In this document: positions 8,706-18,970 of the stretch, one piece after another
Numbering within the stretch: the stretch's first letter is position 1
How the letters are laid out: each line of letters opens with the position of its first letter
From: Tetramitus jugosus
Taxonomy: Eukaryota; Heterolobosea; Eutetramitea; Acrasida; Vahlkampfiidae
Direction: 5' to 3'
Assembly (NCBI GenBank): GCA_937625935.1
Contig: OW569376.1
Span: 124,001 to 188,000, forward strand
DNA: 64,000 nt
Notes under the pieces: model-generated
Database searches by the model: none
The model's input: only the letters and a program-made list of their open reading frames with translations
What the model was told of the DNA's origin: nothing
Program-made: the position numbers and the translations under genes

Positions 8706-9767
8706 TTGCTCCAGCAAACCCTCAACAGTTTTGGAGCTCCAAAACCTTCCAAGCACAGCAAAATTCCAGAAATAAATATTAAGCCAGTTGGAGTAACAAT
8801 AAAAAATGAACCATTGGAATAATGCTCACATAGTAGACTGTTTACTGTTGAGGCTTCAATCGATTTGCTCTTATTGGTCTAACAACACAATTCTGTCATT
8901 AAGCCTTCATAGGATGTTCCTTTTGTATCATGTTCGCGCCGTTTCCCACGTCTCTAATTGGTTAAACTCTGCGTTCGCAAGTACCAATTAAAGGAGTTTT
9001 GGAGCAGAAAGCATGAATTTGAACACAGCGCGGAAGTCGCAACAGCAACAACAACCTGGGTCACTATGGTTCAACATCAACTACACAAAAAGAAATATAC
9101 AGCCTAAGGTTTTCTCTTTCCTCAAAAGTGGAACTTTTACAAAGACAAATGATACAGCCCCGCCTCGCTCGATTTGGCAGTTGTTCTAACATGAAAGACC
9201 ACAAGTACATCAGCCAATTTTTAGTACGTCGAAGTCGCAAGGATATATTATCAGGGGCCGCTAGTATTATGTAACTTCAGGCAATGAAAAACCAAGGAAC
9301 AGCAATTGGAACACAAAATGATCATTTTTTCTAAACATACATTTTCTCAAAGGTGATTGGTTGATTATTGAATCTCACATCCAACAATGTGCGTTGAAAG
9401 CGATAACACACAGGATGCAACCAGAGTTTGCCCCTTTGTTCTTAACGGAAAAAAACACGAACTCATGTCTACACAAGGACTGTCAGTACAGGCGGTCGTT
9501 TACGCAGAAAGGAATATGTCTTATGGACAAAAATCAGCAAGATGGCAAATGCAACTCTGAAGCATGGTCAACAGAATTGTAATAGGTACAGTGAGCAGAA
9601 AGGGTGAATGTTACAGATTATGATCTAGCGCGGATAGTCCCAACGAAGGAATTATTGAGTCGTTCCACTGCACAAGTATGTTGAATGATGCGAACACTGT
9701 CCCGAACAGCCGTATGAGGGCCACGATGTGGTCGAGCCGGTAAATTCAGTGTTGAGAAGATTATAAA
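8706..9767. other. Gene-free stretch
   Basis: Only short, unrelated open frames occur in all six frames. An aataaa at about 8771 could serve polyadenylation of the GT31-like gene. I see no domain, tRNA or clear repeat here. Confidence 0.4.
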
Positions 9768-11875
9768 ATGGGTGGCGACAATGTATGCGAACTGAGAGGC
9801 AATCCAACGATAGTATCCACTAAAGTACCTAAACTGAAACAATTAACCGATCCCGGAAGTTGCAGGATTCTAAACTTTTCTTTTTCCAGACAGAGTGAGA
9901 CGGTGGGTGTAGAAGATAGAGTTATGACAATAGTACGACAGCAAGCGTACAACCTAGAGGATCCTGCGTTAACCAAAGTTTATTCCAATTGGCGAGGAGG
10001 ATGATGATGAATTACACAAGATCGATTTACTTGTTACAAAAATGATGGAATTATTAGATGAACATGACAAGAAAAGACCGGTGAATCATCAAGGTATGAT
10101 TCTTGTTCGCAAGAAGGAAGAATCTAATTTGGTCGCGCAGAGGGCTAACAACCTATATCCTTCGAATACTGTGAGTTATCATCGAGATACACCTGAGATG
10201 AGCTTGACTAAGTTTAAAGGCAACGAGTTCAGAATCATTGTTATATGTGGCGTTTGCTTGAAGGTTTCAATCAACCAACTGTGAGCGTTCTGGTATTCAC
10301 AGAAAAGTTAAGTCACAAGTGGTATTCACTCAGTTTTAGTGTCGATGCTTGCCTTGTGGCTCATATATCCTTTGATCAAGAACCTAATTATAAGGCCTAT
10401 ATGGACGAGGAAATTGCAGAATCAGATCCAATAGAGGATAGATCAGTATTGGCAGAAATTTCAAACCAATAAGAAATGGTCAGCACGTGCAAATCAACAA
10501 ATTTTCAATACACTATAATTGCAAAGAAACAAGATCAGAACAATGAAGATAATCGTGATATTCTACCTTTTACTTTGTGTATCTTCCTGTGTGAAGAAAA
10601 TCTGTTCTTATGGGGAAATGATATTGCTCGCATGAGCACAGGAGCATCGGTATTAACTACACCAACAAAACTCTCTCTATATGGTCTACCTGTGATATTA
10701 TTCTCTGAAGGAATAGATCATACTCTTGCTGCTGATGTTGATATGGGATTGAAATCAACAAACAAGATAGAAAGGAGGGTTATCTCGACTGTGTATTTCC
10801 AACTTCTGATTGTAATTATACTAAGAATTAAAACTACAGTCGTTGACTTATTGATGATCATTAAAGAAAAACAAGATCGGTAGTTGTGGTATATGAGTGG
10901 TCAGCAACCCTACTATCTATAAAAGCAGTACAGAGAAGGTTCAACTGTTAACCAATATGAACATTATCAATAGCTTATTTCAGTCAGGTGTACTCTTAGT
11001 TGACAGCGACAGAGGATGGGACAAAGTAATGGAATTTGGGTTCGTCAACAAGAGCTCTACGAATCCATGGTTGCCTTCGGTAGGTAGCTATAGTACTCGG
11101 TTCTTGAGCCCTAGTACATTCTCTGTTTTTGGATTTGATACTACATTGACCAATGCAAACAATGCAATTGTGTAGTGAAGACCACATGTGTATCAAACGC
11201 ATTTGACTGTTAGAACAATATAACAAGAGCGATCAGTAAATGTGGAAGGACGTATGTGAAGTTGAGTTCTAGCACAAAGAGCATTATCAATGTAAACGCA
11301 GAGGTGACAATATCAGGAACTAAACAGACAGTAACTGCAAAATTCGATATTATGCTGCAATAACAAGACCAGGAACAATAGTAGTAACAGTTTCTAACGG
11401 GGTTGTGTTTGAGCGAGTGACGATAGACTTTGAGAGGAGATCGTCTGTGATCTATGATCTGAGGTTACCCGGTGTTGTATATACGATACCAGAACTGACG
11501 TCATCATGGTTCTTAAGAACTTCTCTGATAGCTATTCATCAGATCTCAATGTTATTCAGACATATGGCACTATAGATGAAATACCTGGAGTATTCAATGT
11601 GGAAGGCACATAGGCGGGATTCCTAGCTTTAACAGTCAATTCATTTTATGTTAAGGTTAACAGCTATGTTGATGGTCTTCCAATGAGACTGTTTACATAT
11701 CAGATGAACAGATTCAGGCTTGCTTCATTTAGTTCATGTACTTTTGATGGTGGCAGCTTTTACGTTAGAAACCCTCAGTGTGAACCAGATAGTTTTCCAA
11801 AGCAACACTCACAAATTACAGAGGAACTACTACATTCAGAACAGCTGATCAAGGAAAGGTCGTGCTCCAGATAAT
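9768..11875 (+). pseudogene. Decayed coding region, possibly one large unrecognised gene
   Basis: A chain of plus-strand frame segments reads like protein but is cut by frameshifts and stops: 9768-10004, 10012-10284 (acidic, DELHKIDLLVTKMMELL), 10245-10472, 10476-10883, 10897-11175, then an ATG-less stretch ending at 11575 with alternating beta-like sequence (ITRPGTIVVTVSNGVVF, FERRSSVIYDLRLPGVVYTI), and 11683-11874. The last parts look like beta-sandwich or fibre-like structural sequence. I do not recognise a family. It may be one gene of more than 600 codons or several neighbours from a mobile or virus-like insertion; no replication or capsid hallmark could be confirmed. All segments point the same way, which favours true ancestry over chance. 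Confidence 0.4.
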
Positions 11876-12246
11876 CAATAATAACCTAGTCGGATGTATT
11901 ACAACAAACGAAGTTATGGTAGATGATACTGTTGACGCGGTGGGTACACCAGGTATAGAGTAAGTACTCTTCTCCAGTGCAAGTGATCGAGGTTGCAAGA
12001 ACTGAGTGAGAGGTCCGCAAAGAAGCAATCGGAGGACACCACCATTATGTGGAAACAAATGAAGTTCTGAGAGACATAGCGTATATGGGAAAATACATCC
12101 TTGGTGACGGTGTCATAACGCCGTAACGATGTGACTGATCGACCATATCCCTACAAGAAGTCAGCGGATAAAGGTTAGCGTTTAAGACCACAAGAGTGCC
12201 TTTTTCTTCTTGAAGAGGCATCTCTGAGACCGTTGTGGCTGAGGGC

Positions 12247-12250
12247 AAAA
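12247..12250 (-). terminator. RNA polymerase III terminator of tRNA-Asp
   Basis: On the minus strand TTTT lies four bases past the discriminator base of the tRNA, the usual place for Pol III termination. Confidence 0.6.
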
Positions 12251-12253
12251 GAT

Positions 12254-12324
12254 CTCGAGCACCGGGAATCGAACCCGGGTCGCCAGAGTGACAGTCTGGA
12301 ATGCTACCCCTATACCATGCCCGA
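12254..12324 (-). tRNA. tRNA-Asp (anticodon GTC)
   Basis: 71 nt on the minus strand. The acceptor stem TCGGGCA / TGCTCGA pairs fully (one G-U) with discriminator G, as usual for Asp. The anticodon arm is CCAGA, loop CTGTCAC, TCTGG, giving anticodon GTC. The T arm is CCGGG, TTCGATT, CCCGG with an intact B box. The D stem GTAT/GCAT is weaker than usual, with an A-C at 12-23, but eukaryotic tRNA-Asp already has a U-rich D stem. No CCA is encoded. A retrotransposon lies just upstream of its 5' end, in opposite orientation, so the tRNA is the probable insertion landmark. Confidence 0.9.
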
Positions 12325-12363
12325 ATGTACTTTGCCAAATGGAAGGGCATGCCCAATGAGAAT

Positions 12364-12378
12364 AGCAAGTTTCCGCCC
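12364..12378 (+). repeat. Left target-site duplication of the non-LTR element
   Basis: AGCAAGTTTCCGCCC recurs, with one mismatch, immediately after the poly(A) tail at 15273-15287 (AGCAAATTTCCGCCC). A duplication of this size flanking a poly(A)-tailed element is what target-primed reverse transcription leaves behind. It lies 39 bases upstream of the 5' end of the tRNA. Confidence 0.85.
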
Positions 12379-15177
12379 CGCCAAAGTGTAGTGAATGAGT
12401 TGGAGAGTCGCAATGTCGAGAACATAAAAGATGTGGACAGGCAATGCGATGCGATTACAACCACACTACTGAAGCACGCACAGTCGTTCCGCAAAACTGA
12501 CAGTTCTAAAATTTGGAGGCACAACAGAGCAGTTCGTAGGCTTCTACAACGTAGGGCCATACTAATGAAATTTTTGGAAGAGCATGTGTGGAGTCCGAAG
12601 CTTGAAGCGCTGTGCATGAATTGTGAAGGTGGTGCATCTAGATTGGACAAAGTGTTGGAAACTCTCTGTCAAGTTAACAAAGTTCTACACCATACCAGAG
12701 CCATGAATGCTGGGAAAAAGTTTCGGAAGTGGGAATGGGTGGCAAGAACTGCGGAATTCAGCGACCCTTCCAAGTTCTTCTCGGCGGCCTCAGCTAAAAA
12801 GAGTTGCAGAATCAGATTGGCAAGAGTCACTAAGGAGGGAATGGAACATACTGACCCAGTCACTGTAGGAGAGGTGGCTGCCAAGTATTTCGAACAAGCG
12901 TTCAAAAGAGAGGAGGCTGACATGGGGTTCCTGAGGAATTTGGAATATCATGGTGACAAAAGAAAGATGCGGGAAGCATTCGTCCCATTTGTGACGGAGG
13001 AAGTGGTAATTGCAGTAAAATGGCTGCGAAACAGGAAATGTCCAGGAGCAGATGGACTGCACAATGAAATGTTCAAACTGCCTCGGACTAAGAAAAGAGA
13101 CTACAATTTTGCGTTGGCCGAAATCCTGTGTGGGTTCTTCAACAATGTGACTTCCAGTGGGTGCTTCCCTAAGGCGTGGAAAGAGTGTATCATCATCCCT
13201 GCCTACAAGAAAGGGGATGTGACCAACCCGGAGAATTACCGGCCGATTTGTCTGCTGAGTTCCTTGTCCAAACTGTATACCAAGCTGCTTAATATGAGAG
13301 TTTCTAAAGCCACAGAGGTAAGTGGAGTGTTCACCAACGTGCAAGGTGGAGGGAGGAAATTCCGTGATATTAGAGAGAAACTCTCGATTATCAGAGGGGT
13401 GATTGACTCGGCCAACCGGCATGACAAACAACTGTATCTGTTGTTAACCGACATCTCTAAAGCCTTCGATTCGGTGCCACATAATGCAATCGAAGCGGTG
13501 TATAGGTTCTTTGGTTTCCCGGAAGGAATTGTAAGACTTGTGAGTGGAATGGTTAGAGACAATTTTGCGCGAGTGCTCACGTCATCCTTGTCACGGAGGT
13601 TCCACATAGGTAAGGGAACGAGACAGGATGTCCTCAGTTCTCGGATCACTTAGGATGACCATGCATCCTGACAAGCTGGAACTGTATGTGAGAAAGTCGG
13701 AAGACGACAATTGTCATGACATAGCGGTGAATGATAATTTGGTAAAAGCGCGAAATCGGAGAGAAGTGTTCAGAGCTCTAGGTCTGTTCACCAATCTTCA
13801 GGGTGACACTAAGAAGCAGCGTAAGCAAGCTTGGCAGAAGGCTCAAAGGGTGGTTGTCAGGCTGAAGTTGATGAAACTGACAAGTGAGCAGAGTTGTCAA
13901 CACTTGCATTCACCCGATATTCACATATGCCTCTGAGTTCACAGACTGGTCAGCAGAATGGTTTGATAAAGTAAATTTGCTGGGCAGAAGTCTAGTGAGG
14001 CATGGATCTACTGCCATGCCGCGATTTCCAGTGGATCTTCTCTCAGTAGGAGACGAAAAGGGGTTGATGGGCTTGAGGGACATCGAGGAGACCATAACGA
14101 CAACGACCCGTACTTCGTGGTTCGTGTACTCGATGATAATTGGGAAGAGGGACACCGAGGCTAGACAACTGTTTCTTGGCACGCTTGAGGAAATCAAGCA
14201 AACACAAACATTCCAAAATGAGAATGTATTCCAGTCAAGAAACAGGCTTGAATTTGTCAAGCACTCCTACCTCAAGTGGTGTGCATGCAGAATGCACAAG
14301 CATGAAATACGTGTCACCAAAACTAATCCCTACCCACTGTGTCTGAAGGAATTTAAACATATTTTTCCCTCCTGCAAGGTCGGAGCAATGTCGTTTGAGG
14401 TGCTGAAAGTGTTAATATCCCAAATGAGTGGGTGTGGATGGGAAGAGGTCCATCGAAGGTGCAGAACCGGACTTGTACAAAGGAAATCTGCATGTGGAAA
14501 GTAGATCGCATCTACAGTCGCTGTTTGATCAAGAAAGAAGTGCAAGAATTGATGAAGACGAGCGATGTTGGCTACAGAGGGCAGCAAATAACAGTGGTGC
14601 AGATTTTAGCTTCCTCAAATACCCCCATGGTATAGACAGGAAGCTGGAATGGTTTCATGCACAGGTACGCAGTGGAACACTCCACACAGCAGAAGTTGTA
14701 CGATATCTATACAACACTGATGAGGAACAGATCATGTGCAGCTGGTGTCAGAGTGAGCCCGAAAGTGTGCTACATTGTTTGATCAGGTGTCCAAGGGCCA
14801 TTATGATTAGAAGGCAATTGGCTGTGAAAGTGGGACATGAGCTCAAGAATATGGGAATTCCGGACTCTGCCTACGCCGATGTTTGGTTTGATGAGGTGCG
14901 ACTGAAGGAAGGAAAGGTTGTGAGGCAACCAATCAAAAAGTCTAGCCGTGAACTGCTGCAAGGAATGATGGGCATAGAAACGGACGCCATCATGGAGGTC
15001 GCTGAGGGTCTTATGTCTGGAGGAATGAAGAAGCCACTGGCACAGAAGAAAGCCAAAACATATGTGAATAGTGTCAAGAGGAGATGTCTTAAGACTCTCC
15101 ACCACCTGTTCACTACAAGGATAAATGTAATCAACGGCAATGACGCTCTCCGAGAATCATTGCCTACCAACTGGTAA
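12379..15177 (+). pseudogene. Reverse transcriptase ORF2 remnant of the LINE, with internal deletion and frameshifts
   Basis: The first part (open to 13653) runs through a LINE linker (FVPFVTEEVVIAVKWLRN, KCPGADGLHNEMFK) into RT motifs: FPKAWKECIIIPAYKKGD, NPENYRPICLLSSLSKLY, LLTDISKAFDSVPHNAI (first catalytic Asp), then GKGTRQDVLSS. Normally RQG-x-PLSP and the Y/FxDD catalytic pair follow; here the text jumps to MTMHPDKLELYVRKS, the segment after that pair, so the catalytic core is deleted near 13630-13655. Later frames (13628-13936, 13884-14504, 14428-15177) need further shifts and encode the thumb/C-terminal region with the knuckle CSWCQSEPESVLHCLIRC (C-x2-C-x8-H-x4-C type). The protein cannot be functional as written. 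Confidence 0.85.
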
Positions 15178-15187
15178 CTAACCAGGG

Positions 15188-15208
15188 CCTACGCTCTTCG
15201 AGCGTAGG
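15188..15208 (+). other. GC-rich hairpin in the 3' region of the LINE
   Basis: CCTACGCTC-TTC-GAGCGTAGG, a perfect 9-bp stem with a 3-nt loop, begins 11 bases after the ORF stop. A weaker stem CAACC-GAAAT-GGTTG follows at about 15239-15253 just before the poly(A). In several LINE families a 3' stem-loop recruits the reverse transcriptase; that role is inferred here. Confidence 0.6.
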
Positions 15209-15272
15209 TAAGTGAATAAGCAAGACAATAAAAAGAGCAACCGAAATGGTTGTATTTAAAAAAAAAAAAAAA

Positions 15273-15287
15273 AGCAAATTTCCGCCC
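15273..15287 (+). repeat. Right target-site duplication of the non-LTR element
   Basis: AGCAAATTTCCGCCC, 14 of 15 bases equal to the copy at 12364-12378. The first A merges with the poly(A) run (15258-15273). Confidence 0.85.
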
Positions 15288-15628
15288 ATTTGCCTGCTAA
15301 GTGGCTTATCAAAAGTGTTCACTCGGTTCTTAAATCTGTGTTCCTATTCTTGTCTCATTTGACTCAAGCATATTTTGGATGAGAGAAATGATTCTCTCCG
15401 GATAGTTGAAGGACTTTTTGAAGAGTCACGATTGTAATAAGAAAGAATTGAGCACTCTATTCTACCACCAAGTTTTTGTGTTTCTAAATTCGAGACACGC
15501 AAAATACTTTACTGTCTGTTGCACCAACGAGACACCCAACAGTATGGTGGGAGATACAGTCTTGGACGAGCCTGTGCCTCATTGCGTCTTGCTAAGTCCC
15601 TCATGACCCGACAACCAGGAAGAATATC

Positions 15629-15673
15629 TTTTTCACTGGAAGGTCGTGCCGCCTTCGACCTTCCAGTGAAAAA
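15629..15673. repeat. Perfect 18-bp inverted repeat (hairpin)
   Basis: TTTTTCACTGGAAGGTCG, a 9-nt spacer, then the exact reverse complement. It lies in a 560-bp stretch (15288-15848) without a supported gene. It could be a transcription terminator-like or foldback element, or a product of palindromic repair; nothing else decides between these. Confidence 0.8.
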
Positions 15674-15848
15674 TCGCACTGCTCATCCTAAGCAAACCAC
15701 GATATTTATGAAGGAGTAACAATGCACTCCACACACTTGATTTTCGTTTCCGCACATTGATAATGAGACATAACCAATTAAAACCAATGCAAACTTTTCT
15801 ATAGCATCATAAGATGCAAGGGAAGAGGAAGATGAACAGAAAGGAAAA

Positions 15849-17014
15849 TTATGGAGAAAAAGATGTACTAACATCTTTCCTGTCAAACCAACCATTTATC
15901 GACTTTTTCTTCACAAAACCGAATTTCAGTCTTTCCGGTATGTTTTGAAAGAAAGGGACAATCTCTTTAACATCTTCTGTTAACATTCTCACGGTATCTT
16001 CATCTAACCTCGGGCGAGAATCTTGTTTTCTTACAAGGCATACAATATCCTCCAAAAGAGGAAGGTGATCATATAAATATTTGATTATTATATTATTTGA
16101 TTACTAGATGCAGTAAAACTAAGGGTTGTGCTCCTTGCAGTAAGTTAATACACTCTTGTTGAGTTACTTCATAAAATTTGTCCTTCATGGTAAAACTTTT
16201 TTCCTTTGAATTCGTCACAATCAACCGTCTGTAAGTATCGGAGAGATCTAGCATTGTTTGCAAATCACATCCTTAAATTGTTCAAGCTTTAGACTCTTGT
16301 CATATCGAGCTAACATTTGCAATGCTTCTTCATTTCTTTCTTGCAAGTATTTTTGTTTCCAAGCCTCACTCACTCTCATTATCTCGATTATCTGTTTGAT
16401 CCACTGGTTCTGATTCAATGGCAGGATGAGGTTCCAACACACTTGCAAAACATCAGCATCATCGAATGTTGAAAGACCTCTCTGGTTTTTCCCATGTCGC
16501 AAATAAACTCTCTCGTCCAACAAATTATCTTTATGCCATGGTACAACGACACCCACTCTAATGACCATAACCTCATACTCCAAAAGGTAATTTTCAAAAT
16601 TCCTCTCGATATCTGTGATTAAAACATTCACCATACTCTCAGTGATGCGAGAACACTTGACAGTGCCCATTCCGAGTAGCGTCTTTCCTTGCGCTTGTTC
16701 GATGAGAAGATATACCACACTACCGTCTTCACAAAGTGACCGAGGGAGAGAATTGAATTCGTTATCTGGAACACTGGAGTCAGAGTGGATCAGTGTTCTT
16801 ATAACAGGAGCTAATATATCCTTGTTCTTGATGATGTTGGTGATTGCATCTTGTTTTGAACGGACTGGGCGTCCAGTGACTCCCTCAACGCTTCCCCCCA
16901 TATCCAGATATACTTAAGTTGTCTGAAAGAGAGACGATGCATTGATACAGCATTGAAACGTTGCAAAATCGCATCTTCATTCGAAAAGTCAGGAATTTCG
17001 TTAGGTCTTGGCAT
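15849..17014 (-). pseudogene. Broken gene of unknown function
   Basis: Read on the minus strand: start MPRPNEIPDFSNEDAILQRF at 17014; after about 40 codons the frame must change to GGSVEGVTGRPVRSKQDAI near a run of six C (16889-16898 region), and 217 codons follow to 16248 (QAQGKTLLGMGTVKCSRI, VMVIRVGVVVPWHKDN, ending FKDVICKQC). A third frame with MLDLSDTYRRLIVTNSKEK continues across that stop for about 50 codons, and a fourth piece runs 16055-15849 (DEDTVRMLTEDVKEIVPFF). Together about 380 residues with three interruptions. I do not recognise it. It is next to integrase copy 1 on the same strand and may be part of the same mobile element. Confidence 0.45.
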
Positions 17015-17481
17015 GCTTGTTTTTGAAATTGGTAAAACTACCTGCAGAGCCCAACTTGAAAGTATTTAAATCTAAGGACAACTAAAGTTAGTGAATTGTC
17101 TCATAAATAGAAAGGACTTTCTCCTATTAATTTAAGTCACATCAGTAAGGTAAGATTCAACAATCAGAGATCAACGGCTGAAAAATGAAAGAACGACGAG
17201 CAAAGAAAATTTTGTACAAATTAAATTTAATATGAAGTTTTTGTTGGTGTTGGAAGTTGGTGTTGAACACCAAATTTCATTAGAAAAATATTAATCATAG
17301 GTTCAATAATAGAAATCAATAAGTTTTTTGTAAAAAATAAAGAAGAAAATGGTGGATCGTAAAGTTTTAAGGTCAAAGAAAATCAACCGTTTATTGAAAA
17401 ATCAATGAGGAATTCAATATAGATACATTTTGCTATTGCTCGTCTCAAAAAATTGCAAAACATCCTAGAAACCTCCTCCAA
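17015..17481. other. AT-rich gene-free stretch
   Basis: Strongly AT-rich sequence between the unknown broken gene and the integrase; no coding frame or clear terminal repeat seen. Confidence 0.4.
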
Positions 17482-18474
17482 TCAAGTTGGATAGGTGTTC
17501 AGCACATTCGGTAACTCTGCAGCCCATCTGCTAGTGTTGTGTGATTCCATGTAAGCAAAGAGCATCCTCTTGATTGTTTGATTCAAACGCTCTACTACTC
17601 CCTGCAACCATGGTGAATATGCTGGCCCTTCTTTCTTCTTGATGCCGTACTTCTCGCATGTTTCATACATAGCTTTTGCAATAAATTCACCGCCATTATC
17701 TGATCGCAAGTAGAATTCAAACTTTGGAACTTCGTCATCTTCCAATTCTTTCAGCCCAATGCTCTCAAATGTCTCAATCAGAAAGGCTTCCACCACTTTT
17801 GCCTTCTTGCTGCTAATCTGTTTGATCCATGCCATCTTGGTGAAGTGATCGACCATAACAAAAACACCAATATTCTTATTATCTCTAACCATAAACGCCA
17901 AGTCAATATAGAGATGTTGTAAAGGATACTCAGATATAACTGTGCGATATGGAATCAACACGTCAGATTGTCCTTGTGACATCTGACAACGAGAACACGT
18001 ACTGACATAATTACTACACGAAATCTGCAACTTCCACCAAGAGTACTTGGTACGTAAACGATGTCTCATTACTACCATCTTTCGTTGGCAGTCTGAATGA
18101 GCCTCTTGTAAAAGGTCAAATCTCTCTTCTTCACGTGGAATACACACCACTACCTTACGTGGCACCTTAGTTTCTGTGATAATACTTGGATCCCATTTGG
18201 AATCAACTCTTCTCAACTTATCAATCTCTTCTTCTGAAAGACCCTCTTTCGGTGTAGGAACTGTATCCTCCAATGTATATTCTCTGTAGAGATTATCATT
18301 GTAAGTGTATTGACTTTGCTCTTTTTCAGTCAAAGCATGTTGTTGGCCATTCTCGAACGCTGTTCTAATTCTTGTTGCAGTAGAATCAAGAATTGGACGA
18401 ATACATGATCTACCCTTCTTCCCTCCTTTCCTGTTCTTTGCTTGATTGACTCTAGTAGCTTTAGTCTTTGACAT
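17482..18474 (-). CDS. Retroviral-type integrase (zinc-binding plus DDE core), copy 1
   Basis: 330 residues from ATG 18474. A basic N-terminus (KNRKGGKKGR) and ~100 residues of unknown sequence precede an HHCC-like zinc domain (HSDCQRKMVVMRHRL ... CSNYVSTCSRC, about 125-165). The integrase catalytic core follows: YIDLAFMV (first Asp), LRSDNGGEFIA (second Asp), and PAYSPWLQGVVERLNQT (Glu). All three acidic residues are present. It ends at TYPT, shorter than expected, so the C-terminal part may be lost. It starts with its own Met rather than continuing from a reverse transcriptase; copy 2 shares the start and the NRKGG-x-KGR block, so it is probably a free-standing integrase gene as in Polinton/Ginger-like elements, not part of a Ty3 polyprotein. 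No terminal repeats were found. Confidence 0.8.
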   Translation of the reverse strand: MSKTKATRVNQAKNRKGGKKGRSCIRPILDSTATRIRTAFENGQQHALTEKEQSQYTYNDNLYREYTLEDTVPTPKEGLSEEEIDKLRRVDSKWDPSIITETKVPRKVVVCIPREEERFDLLQEAHSDCQRKMVVMRHRLRTKYSWWKLQISCSNYVSTCSRCQMSQGQSDVLIPYRTVISEYPLQHLYIDLAFMVRDNKNIGVFVMVDHFTKMAWIKQISSKKAKVVEAFLIETFESIGLKELEDDEVPKFEFYLRSDNGGEFIAKAMYETCEKYGIKKKEGPAYSPWLQGVVERLNQTIKRMLFAYMESHNTSRWAAELPNVLNTYPT

Positions 18475-18623
18475 GTTATTGTTTGTTGTGAATTATTTTC
18501 GTTTAGTAACGGTTTCTTTTGAGCGCCACCCAAGAAGAAAAAATGCACACAAGATGTTTAATAACACATGCTCAAATGGTAAAGTGAACATCAACTTGCA
18601 GGCCGATTAAAATACTCGAAATT

Positions 18624-18812
18624 TTACTTGGGTTGTTCCTTCATGTTAATTGCCATGTCATTAACAGTTTCTTTCATCCTTTTACTCTCACAGTCTACAA
18701 CACCTTGCATCCATGGTGAGTATAGAGCTCCTTTCTTCTCGTCAGTATCTAAATTGAGACACTTCTTCCTAGTGTACGAGTTCTGGCATTGTTGTCTCTT
18801 CTTCTTCATCAT
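18624..18812 (-). pseudogene. Integrase fragment, copy 3
   Basis: A short frame holds KKGALYSPWMQGVVDCESKR and a little downstream sequence, corresponding to the third catalytic block (KKEGPAYSPWLQGVVERLN) of copies 1 and 2. The Glu is replaced in this alignment. Only about 60 residues survive. Confidence 0.65.
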
Positions 18813-18897
18813 ATACTAGCTCGGGTACGTCTTCCTCATGTGCGAGTTTGTCATTGTGTTTTTTGGTGTAAACAAGTTGCATTCTTTTTGATAGTGT

Positions 18898-18970
18898 ATG
18901 TAGACAGCGGAGAAATCTATATCACTTTACAAAATCATGTAGACAGCTGTTGTCTACAAGCATGTAGACA
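18898..18970. repeat. Cluster of ATGTAGACA repeats with one inverted copy
   Basis: ATGTAGACA occurs at 18898-18906, 18937-18945 and 18962-18970, and TGTCTACA (inverted) at 18951-18958, making a local palindrome TGTAGACA-gctgt-TGTCTACA. Spacing is irregular. It may be a protein-binding site cluster or a mobile-element end. Confidence 0.5.

Larger units (their letters stand above)
12379..15272 (+). mobile_element. 5'-truncated, decayed non-LTR retrotransposon (LINE) inserted upstream of tRNA-Asp
   Basis: About 2.9 kb bounded by the 15-bp target-site duplication and ending in a run of about 16 A. It contains the linker, reverse transcriptase and C-terminal zinc-knuckle parts of a LINE ORF2; no apurinic-type endonuclease is present, consistent with 5' truncation during insertion. 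Hairpins in the 3' region could be RT recognition structures. The pre-insertion site is reconstructed by joining the flanks. Its position, about 40 bp upstream of a tRNA gene, recalls the tRNA-targeting TRE5 elements of Dictyostelium; whether it is related or convergent is open. Confidence 0.85.

Noticed and set aside
12301-12378. Start of the RT open frame inside the tRNA gene, as if a tRNA-retroelement fusion
   Set aside because: The target duplication places the element start at 12379; the upstream frame is only open by chance through host DNA and the tRNA.
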